Shown: positions 58,077 to 64,000 of the stretch, piece after piece
How positions within the stretch are numbered: position 1 is the stretch's first letter
How the letters are laid out: the number at the start of each line of letters is the position of its first letter
Source of the DNA: Piscinibacter defluvii
GTDB lineage: Bacteria; Pseudomonadota; Gammaproteobacteria; Burkholderiales; Burkholderiaceae_C
Direction of reading: 5' to 3'
Assembly (NCBI RefSeq): GCF_004011805.1
Contig: NZ_ML137197.1
Location: 248,001 to 312,000, forward strand
DNA length: 64,000 nucleotides
Made by a program: the position numbers and the translations under genes
The notes under the pieces: model-generated
Seen by the model: the letters and a program-made list of their open reading frames with translations, nothing else
Databases searched by the model: none
What the model was told of the DNA's origin: nothing

Positions 58077-59750
58077 ATGTACGCGTCCTTCTTCGGCCTG
58101 AAGCAGCCGCCGTTCTCCATCGCGCCGGACCCGCGCTACCTCTACATGAGCGAGCGCCACCGCGAGGCGCTGGCGCACCTGCTGTACGGCGTGAAGGGCG
58201 GCGGCGGCTTCGTGCTGCTGACTGGCGAGATCGGCGCCGGCAAGACCACCGTGTGCCGCTGCTTCCTCGAGCAGATCCCCAAGCGCTGCAACGTCGCCTA
58301 CGTTTTCAACCCGAAGCTGACGGTGCTGGAGCTGCTGCGCACCATCTGCGACGAGTTCCGCATCCCGTTCGGCCACGAGGGACCGGGCGCGCCGACCGTG
58401 AAGGACTACGTCGACGCGCTGAACCACTTCCTGCTGCAGACGCACGCGGTCGGCCAGAACAACGTGCTGATCATCGACGAGGCGCAGAACCTGTCGGCCG
58501 ACGTGCTGGAGCAGCTGCGCCTGCTGACCAACCTGGAGACCAGCGAGCGCAAGCTGCTGCAGATCATCCTGATCGGCCAGCCCGAGCTGCGCACCATGCT
58601 GGCCCGGCCGGAGCTGGAGCAGCTCGGCCAGCGCGTGATCGCGCGTTTCCACCTCGACGCGCTGACCGAGAAGGAGACCGCGCTGTACGTCAAGCACCGG
58701 CTCGTCGTGGCCGGCATGAAGGGCGCCAACCCGTTCGAGCGCAGCGCGCTGCAGCGCATCCATGCGCTGACCCGCGGCGTGCCGCGGCGCATCAACCTGC
58801 TGTGCGACCGGGCCATGCTCGGCGCCTACGCGCTCGGCCGCCCGCGCGTCGACCGCGAGATCGTCGAGAAGGCCGCGCAGGAGGTGTTCGACACCCCGGC
58901 GCGTGTGCCGCGCCGGCGCCTGGTGGCCTGGGGTGCGGCCGCGGGCGTGGCCGGGCTCGTTGCGGTGCTCGCGGTGCTGGCGATGACGCAGCGGCGCGGG
59001 CCGGCCGCCGAGGCCGGCGCGGCGGTGCCGGCGAAGCTCGCCTCGGCCGCCGCCTCGGCTCCGCTGCCGGCGGCGCCGGCGGCCTCGGCCCTGTCGCTCG
59101 CCGCGGCGGCCCCCGCCGCGAGCGCGCCGCCCGCCCCGCCGCCGGCGCCGCTCGACCTGCCGGCCGATTTCGCCACGCTCGGCAGCGACGAGGCGGCCGG
59201 CTGGCGCGCGCTCGCCGAGCGCTGGAACCTCGCCCCCGACGACGGCGACACCTGCGTGGCCGCGCAGCGCCAGCAGCTGCAGTGTTACCGCGGCACCGGC
59301 GCCAGCCTGACGCTGCTGCGCCAGCTCGACCGGCCGGTGCTGCTGCTGTTGCGCGACACCTCCGGCCGCCCCGGTTATGCAGTGCTGAGTGCCCTCGGGC
59401 CGGTGCAGGCGCTGCTGCGTGTGGGCAAGCAGGAGCGCAGCATGTCGCTGGTGGCGCTGGAGCAGGCCTGGCGCGGCGAGTTCGCCACCTTCTGGCGCAC
59501 GCCGCCGGGTTACGCCGGCACGATCGACGCCGACAGCAGCGGACCGGCGGCCGACTGGCTGGCCGAGCGCATGGCCGCGCTGCCCGCGGGCCTGCTGCCG
59601 GCCTCGACCGGGCGCAGCCTGACGGCGCGCATCCGCGCCTTCCAGACCACGCAGGGCCTGCTGCCCGATGGCCGCGCCGGCCCGGTGACCCTGATGCAAC
59701 TGAACCGCCTGGCCGGGGTCGACGAGCCCCGGCTGCAGACCCCGAGGTAG
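58077..59750 (+). CDS. gspA: Type II secretion accessory ATPase GspA/ExeA
   Basis: The 557-residue protein has an N-terminal AAA ATPase (residues about 1-270). Walker A is LLTGEIGAGKTT (near residue 50) and Walker B VLIIDEAQNLS. One membrane helix (about 282-302) and an Ala/Pro-rich periplasmic linker follow. The peptidoglycan-binding domain is at the end (IRAFQTTQGLLPDGRAGP, near residue 525). With GspB it remodels or binds peptidoglycan so that the secretin can assemble. The ATG at 58077 (MYASFFGLKQPPF) is the invariant family start. gspB follows after 3 bp. Confidence 0.94.
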   Translation: MYASFFGLKQPPFSIAPDPRYLYMSERHREALAHLLYGVKGGGGFVLLTGEIGAGKTTVCRCFLEQIPKRCNVAYVFNPKLTVLELLRTICDEFRIPFGHEGPGAPTVKDYVDALNHFLLQTHAVGQNNVLIIDEAQNLSADVLEQLRLLTNLETSERKLLQIILIGQPELRTMLARPELEQLGQRVIARFHLDALTEKETALYVKHRLVVAGMKGANPFERSALQRIHALTRGVPRRINLLCDRAMLGAYALGRPRVDREIVEKAAQEVFDTPARVPRRRLVAWGAAAGVAGLVAVLAVLAMTQRRGPAAEAGAAVPAKLASAAASAPLPAAPAASALSLAAAAPAASAPPAPPPAPLDLPADFATLGSDEAAGWRALAERWNLAPDDGDTCVAAQRQQLQCYRGTGASLTLLRQLDRPVLLLLRDTSGRPGYAVLSALGPVQALLRVGKQERSMSLVALEQAWRGEFATFWRTPPGYAGTIDADSSGPAADWLAERMAALPAGLLPASTGRSLTARIRAFQTTQGLLPDGRAGPVTLMQLNRLAGVDEPRLQTPR

Positions 59751-59753
59751 CGC

Positions 59754-60428
59754 ATGTCCTACATCCTCGACGCGCTGCGCCGCGCCGACGCCGAACGCTC
59801 GCGCGGCGGCGTGCCGGGCCTGCACGCGCAGGCGCAGGGCGGCGACACGGCCGACGAGCCGCGCCGGCACGGCGCCGCGCCCTGGGCCGGCATCGCGATC
59901 GCCCTCGGCCTGACCTTGCTGGTGGTGCTGCTGTGGCTGGGCTTCGCGCCGACGACGCCAGTGCCGGAACCGGCGCCCAACGTGCTGCCGGTCGTGCCGC
60001 CGCCGGCACCCGTGGCCGCCCCCGTCGTGGCGGCCGAGCCGGCCGCGCCGCCTGCCCCGGCGCCGGCACCGGTCGTGCCGCCGGCCACGACCCTGCCCGC
60101 CCTGCCCCCACCCACGCCGGTGCCGGTGGCGCGTGCCCCAGCCGCCAAGGCCGAGCCCGCGGCACCCCGCGCGGCCGCCAGCGCACCCGCCGCCGAGCCG
60201 CGCATCCCGGCGCTGCGCGAGCTGCCCGAGGACCTGCGCCGGCAGATCCCGCCGCTGAACGTCGGCGGCTCGACCTGGTCGGCCAACGCGGCCAGCCGCT
60301 TCGTGATCCTGAACGGGCAGCTGCTGCGCGAGAACGACCCGGTGAACCCGGAGCTGACCTTGCGCCAGATCCGCCAGCGTTCGCTGGTGCTGGAGTTCCG
60401 CGGCCAGCGTTTCGAGTTCGGCTTCTGA
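59754..60428 (+). CDS. gspB: Type II secretion protein GspB
   Basis: The 224-residue partner of GspA has the diagnostic N-terminus MSYILDALRRADAER, one membrane helix (about residues 45-64) and a long Pro/Ala-rich periplasmic spacer (about 68-148). The compact C-terminal domain contains GGSTWSANAASRFVILNGQ. The gene overlaps the MFS gene by one base (TGATG). The rest of the gsp operon is not in the window. Confidence 0.93.
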   Translation: MSYILDALRRADAERSRGGVPGLHAQAQGGDTADEPRRHGAAPWAGIAIALGLTLLVVLLWLGFAPTTPVPEPAPNVLPVVPPPAPVAAPVVAAEPAAPPAPAPAPVVPPATTLPALPPPTPVPVARAPAAKAEPAAPRAAASAPAAEPRIPALRELPEDLRRQIPPLNVGGSTWSANAASRFVILNGQLLRENDPVNPELTLRQIRQRSLVLEFRGQRFEFGF

Positions 60429-61555
60429 TGCCGGGAGCGCGGGCCGCGATCACCGCGGTCTTCTTCGCCTTCGCGCTGCCGATCGGGCTGTGGGCCGGCG
60501 CCATCCCGGCGCTGCTGCGCCAGTCGGGCAGCGACGGCCGCCAGCTCGGCATCGCGCTCACGCTGCACACCGCGGCCTACATCGGCGCGATGGCCGCCGG
60601 CGGCCAGCTGGCGCGCCGCATCGCGCCGCGCCGGCTGGTGCTGGCCGCGCTCGGCCTGGTCGCCCTCGCCTTCCCGCTGCTGTATGCGGCCGGTTCGCCG
60701 CTCATGCTGACGCTGGCGCTGATGGGCACCGGCGCGAGCGGCGGGCTGCTCGACCTGGCCATGAACACCGAGGGCACGGCACTCGAGCGCCGCCTCGGCC
60801 GGCCGATCCTGCTGTCGATGCATGCCGCCGCCTCGCTGGCCTTTGCGCTCGGCGCCTTCGGCGGCAGCCTGGTGGCCACGCAGGCCGGGCCGCTGTGGCT
60901 GGTGCTGCCGGTGTGGGCCGTGTTCGCGCCGGTGGCGTGGTGGCTGGCGCGCCTGCCGCCGGCGCCCGAGCCGGCACCGCTGGCGGTGGCCGCGCGGCCG
61001 CGGCGCGTCGAGCGCGGGCGCGACGTCGGGCTGATCGGGCTGCTGCTGGGCCTGTGCATCGGCGCCGAGATCGCGGCGCAGATGTGGTCGGCCAGCTTCC
61101 TGGAGCGCCAGGCGCGCGAGCTGGCGGCGTTTGCCGGTGCCGGCGCGGCCTTCTTCGCCGGCTGCCAGGCGCTCACCCGGCTGGTCGGCGACCGGCTGCG
61201 CGATGCCTTCGGCGACCGCCGCGTGATCACCGGCTCGCTGCTGATCGGCGTGGCCGGCTATGCCCTGGTGGCCGGTGTGCCGGGCTTCGCGGCGGGCGTG
61301 TTCGGCTTCGCGCTGGTGGGCTTCGGCACGGCCTGCGTGGTGCCCTGCTGCTTCGCGCTGCTGGCCCGCGACCCCGAGCGCGCCTCGGCCGCGCTCGGCA
61401 CCGCCTCGCTGGTGGCCGGGCTGATCCGCCTGCCCACGCCGCTGTACCTCGGCTTCGTCGCCGCGGCCTGGGGCGAGGAGGTGGCCTTCGCCGGCATCGC
61501 GGCCGGGTTGGCGCTGGGCGCGCTGCTGGCGCAGCTTGTGAGGACACGCGACTGA
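60428..61555 (+). CDS. Major facilitator superfamily transporter
   Basis: The 375-residue protein has about 11-12 hydrophobic helices in two halves and a central Pro-rich cytoplasmic loop (about residues 175-195). LDLAMNTEGTALERRLGRP and CQALTRLVGDRLRDAFGDR resemble the MFS subgroup that includes YbjJ-like and sugar/fucose-type carriers. The substrate is unknown. The ATG shares a base with the gspB stop, an overlap that suggests co-transcription without any clear functional link. Confidence 0.85.
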   Translation: MPGARAAITAVFFAFALPIGLWAGAIPALLRQSGSDGRQLGIALTLHTAAYIGAMAAGGQLARRIAPRRLVLAALGLVALAFPLLYAAGSPLMLTLALMGTGASGGLLDLAMNTEGTALERRLGRPILLSMHAAASLAFALGAFGGSLVATQAGPLWLVLPVWAVFAPVAWWLARLPPAPEPAPLAVAARPRRVERGRDVGLIGLLLGLCIGAEIAAQMWSASFLERQARELAAFAGAGAAFFAGCQALTRLVGDRLRDAFGDRRVITGSLLIGVAGYALVAGVPGFAAGVFGFALVGFGTACVVPCCFALLARDPERASAALGTASLVAGLIRLPTPLYLGFVAAAWGEEVAFAGIAAGLALGALLAQLVRTRD

Positions 61556-61639
61556 TTCACCCCGGTCGGCCACGCCGGCCGTATCAGGGCTCAGCGATCG
61601 GCGACGGGCCGGTCCGACCACCCTCCGGGAGCCCTGACG

Positions 61640-64000
61640 ATGAACCTGAGCCGCCGTTCGATGCTGCATGCCGGTGCCGGCGCCGCCCTGCTCGGCCTGA
61701 GCGCGCCGCTGGCCGCGCAGTCGGCCAACGACACCAACATCGCCCCGCGCCCGCCGCGCCTGCGCGTGGCCGGCGCGGAGCAGCCGGTGCGGCTGCGCAG
61801 CGTGCGCATCGACACCGAGATCGCGGCCCGCACGGCGCTCACGCGCATCGAGTTCGAGTTCGTCAACCCGAACCCGCGTGTGCTCGAGGGCGAGCTGGAG
61901 TTCCCGCTGCTCGAGGGCCAGACGGTGGTGGGCATGGCGATGGAGATCGACGGTGCGCTGCGCGAGGCGGTGCCGGTGGAGAAGGCGCGCGGCGAGCAGG
62001 TGTTCGAGGACGTGACGCGCACCCGCATCGACCCGGCGCTGCTCTCGGCCACCCAGGGCGGCAACCACAAGCTGCGCGTGTACCCGCTGCCGGCGCAGGG
62101 CCGCAAGCGGGTCGTGATCCGCCACGCCCAGGCGCTCGAGCCGCGCAGCGGCAGCCTGCACTGGCGGCTGCCGCTGGACTTCGGCGAGCGGCTCGAGCAG
62201 CTCGTGGTCTCGCTGCGCATCGAGGGCGGCGGCGCCGCGCCGCGCGCGAGCGCCCGCGGCCTGCCGCTGCCCGGCTTCGAAAAGCGCGGCAACGGCCACG
62301 CGTTCGACTGGTCGCTGCAGGACGTGGTGGCACTGCCGCTGCTGGCGCTGGAACTCGACACGCCGCGCGAGCCGGCCGTGGCCAGCGGGCGGCGCGACGG
62401 GCGTGCCTATGTCGTTGCGCAGGTGCCGGTGGCGGTGCAGCGCCGGCCGCGCCCGCTGCCGAAGAGCGTGGCGCTGGTCTGGGACGCCTCCGGCTCGGGG
62501 GCCGAACGCGACCATGGCCGCGAGTTCGCGCTGCTGGACGCCTACTTCGCTGCCGCCGTCGACATCGACGTGCGCCTGGTGCTGCTGCGCGATGCGGCCG
62601 AGCCGGTGCAGCGCTTGCGCGTCGAGGGCGGCCGGTGGGACGGCCTGCGCCGGGCGCTCGAGGCGACGGTGTACGACGGCGCGACGAACGTCGGCGCCCT
62701 GCCCGCGCTGCCCGGCGTCGGCGAATGGCTGCTGTTCTCCGACGGCCTGGCCAACTACGGTGGCGTGGAGATGCCTGCGCTGCCCGGGCCGGTCTACACG
62801 GTGTGCGCCGCGCTGCGCAGCGACCCGGCGCGGCTGCGCGGCCTGGCCGAACGCAGCGGTGGCCGCCACCTCGAACTGCTCGCGCTGCGGCCCGAGGAGG
62901 CCCGCGCCCGGCTGCTCGAGCGCAGCACGCGGCTGCTGCGCCTGAGCAGCAACGCGGCCACGCGGCTGGTGGCCGACTCGCCCTGGCCCGACGACGGCTG
63001 GCTCACCGTGGCCGGCGAGCTGAGCGAGGCGCAGGGCCGCCTGCGCGTGGTGCTCGAGCACCCGGACGGCTCGCGCGAGGACCTCGAGCTGCCGCTGGCC
63101 GAGGGCGACGGCGCACTCGCACCGCTGGCCTGGGCGCGCCTGCAGATCGCCGCGCTGCAGGCCGACGCGGCGCTGAACCGGGCCGAGATCCGGCGCCTGT
63201 CGCAGGCCTTCTCGATCGTCGGCCCCGAGACCTCGCTGCTGATCCTGGACCGGCCGGAAGACTACGTGCGCCACGACATCCCCGCGCCGCCCGAGCTGGC
63301 GCAGGCCGTTGCCGCCTTGCGCGCGCAGGCACAGCAGCGCCGCGCAGCCAGCCGCAGCGCGCAGCTCGAGCAGGTGGTGCGCGCCTTCGCGGCCAAGCAG
63401 CAATGGTGGGAGCGCGAGTTCCCGCAGGAGCGGCGCAAGCGCGCGCCGCGCGACGAGGCCGAGTCGGCACTCGAGTTGCACGACGCCGTGCCCGGACAGC
63501 CGCCGGCCGCGCCCGCACCGCTGCGCTCGATGGCACCGCTGATGCGCGAGTCGCAGGCGCTGGCGGCCGGCGCGGCCGCGCCACCGGCACGCCAGGCCAA
63601 GTCTGCGGCGGGGCCGGCGCAGGCCGCCGAGCGCACCGTCATCCGCCTGCAGCCGGCCGTGCCCGACGCCGCCTGGGCGCGCCGGCTGCGCGCGGCACGG
63701 CCCGAGCAGCTGTACCGCGTCTACCTCGACGAGCGCCCCGGGCAGCTGCGCAGCACCGCCTTCTTCCTCGACGCGGCGCAGCTGCTGTTCGAGCGCCGCC
63801 AGCACGCGCTCGCGCTGCGCGTGCTGTCCAACCTGGCGGAGATGGAACTGGAGAACCGCCACGTGCTGCGCATCCTGGCGCAGCGCCTGCTGCAGGCCGG
63901 GGAGGCGAAGCTCGCGATCCCGCTGCTGCAGCGGGTGCGCGAGCTGGCGCCGCACGAGCCGCAGAGCCACCGCGACCTCGGCCTGGCGCTGGCCGCCGAT
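61640..64000 (+). CDS. VIT and von Willebrand A domain protein, 5' part (runs off window)
   Basis: The frame is open from the ATG to the end of the window (787 codons, no stop), so the gene is cut by the window edge. The N-terminus (SRRSMLHAGAGAALLGLSA) looks like a twin-arginine-type signal. A VIT domain follows (about residues 45-200, with FEFVNPNPRVLEGELEFPLL and GEQVFEDVTRTRIDP). Next is a vWA-like domain whose MIDAS motif is present as DASGS (VWDASGSG, near residue 288). A low-complexity Ala/Arg region and a TPR-like helical end (LALRVLSNLAEMELEN) complete what is visible. Exported VIT/vWA proteins are poorly understood; adhesion or envelope scaffolding is possible. Confidence 0.85.
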   Translation, partial: MNLSRRSMLHAGAGAALLGLSAPLAAQSANDTNIAPRPPRLRVAGAEQPVRLRSVRIDTEIAARTALTRIEFEFVNPNPRVLEGELEFPLLEGQTVVGMAMEIDGALREAVPVEKARGEQVFEDVTRTRIDPALLSATQGGNHKLRVYPLPAQGRKRVVIRHAQALEPRSGSLHWRLPLDFGERLEQLVVSLRIEGGGAAPRASARGLPLPGFEKRGNGHAFDWSLQDVVALPLLALELDTPREPAVASGRRDGRAYVVAQVPVAVQRRPRPLPKSVALVWDASGSGAERDHGREFALLDAYFAAAVDIDVRLVLLRDAAEPVQRLRVEGGRWDGLRRALEATVYDGATNVGALPALPGVGEWLLFSDGLANYGGVEMPALPGPVYTVCAALRSDPARLRGLAERSGGRHLELLALRPEEARARLLERSTRLLRLSSNAATRLVADSPWPDDGWLTVAGELSEAQGRLRVVLEHPDGSREDLELPLAEGDGALAPLAWARLQIAALQADAALNRAEIRRLSQAFSIVGPETSLLILDRPEDYVRHDIPAPPELAQAVAALRAQAQQRRAASRSAQLEQVVRAFAAKQQWWEREFPQERRKRAPRDEAESALELHDAVPGQPPAAPAPLRSMAPLMRESQALAAGAAAPPARQAKSAAGPAQAAERTVIRLQPAVPDAAWARRLRAARPEQLYRVYLDERPGQLRSTAFFLDAAQLLFERRQHALALRVLSNLAEMELENRHVLRILAQRLLQAGEAKLAIPLLQRVRELAPHEPQSHRDLGLALAAD

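Noticed and set aside
59759-63970. A minus-strand frame of about 1400 codons
   Set aside because: It is antisense to gspB, the MFS gene and the VIT/vWA gene, with Arg/Gln/Ala/His-rich composition and no domain motif.

Overview
The window is GC-rich (about 70%), densely packed, and carries much of a photosynthesis gene cluster of the kind known from purple and aerobic phototrophic Betaproteobacteria. The order bchG-pucC-like-bchP, ppsR-ppaA, then bchFNBHLM-lhaA-puhABC-acsF-puhE, together with the oxygen-dependent cyclase AcsF, fits a Rubrivivax/Roseateles-like member of the Burkholderiales. The genus assignment is an inference from gene order and protein style. No rRNA, tRNA, CRISPR array or insertion sequence was seen.

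Layout. (1) 1-4.2 kb: a ParA/MobD-like ATPase, an exported AGE-family epimerase-like protein and a convergent exported S9 peptidase. (2) 4.3-28.7 kb, all on the minus strand: a storage-glucan and alpha-glucoside block. A binding-protein-dependent sugar ABC transporter and two GH13 alpha-glucosidases are followed by glucokinase, glgB, pgm, glgC and glgA. Upstream of these lies a second operon: amylosucrase, NDH-2, a phosphorylase-kinase-alpha/beta-like GH15 protein, a MATE exporter and a LacI-family regulator. LacI-type operators with a shared CAAAGCGATTTG-like core lie upstream of both transcription units, so the regulator probably controls both and itself. The logic would be uptake or sucrose cleavage to glucose, then glucose-6-P, glucose-1-P, ADP-glucose and glycogen.

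(3) 28.8-53.8 kb: photosynthesis. A heme oxygenase (biliverdin supply) converges on a kinase-less bacteriophytochrome that is translationally coupled to a divergent PpsR paralogue. Upstream on the same strand are a small membrane gene, tspO, bchP, a pucC-like gene and bchG. Then come a canonical ppsR and the B12-binding antirepressor ppaA/aerR. A 361-bp divergent control region with two abutting PpsR-like sites separates ppaA from the plus-strand bchF...puhE superoperon, most of whose junctions are ATGA, GTGA or TGATG overlaps. Another perfect TGT-N12-ACA site covers the bchG promoter.

(4) 53.8-58.0 kb: less familiar genes: a polytopic membrane protein with a cytosolic TIR/deoxyribosyltransferase-like C-terminal domain, a small YdaT-like protein, a stand-alone primase-polymerase and a membrane metallophosphoesterase. 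(5) 58.0-64.0 kb: gspA/gspB of type II secretion, an MFS transporter, and the start of a large VIT/vWA protein that runs off the window.
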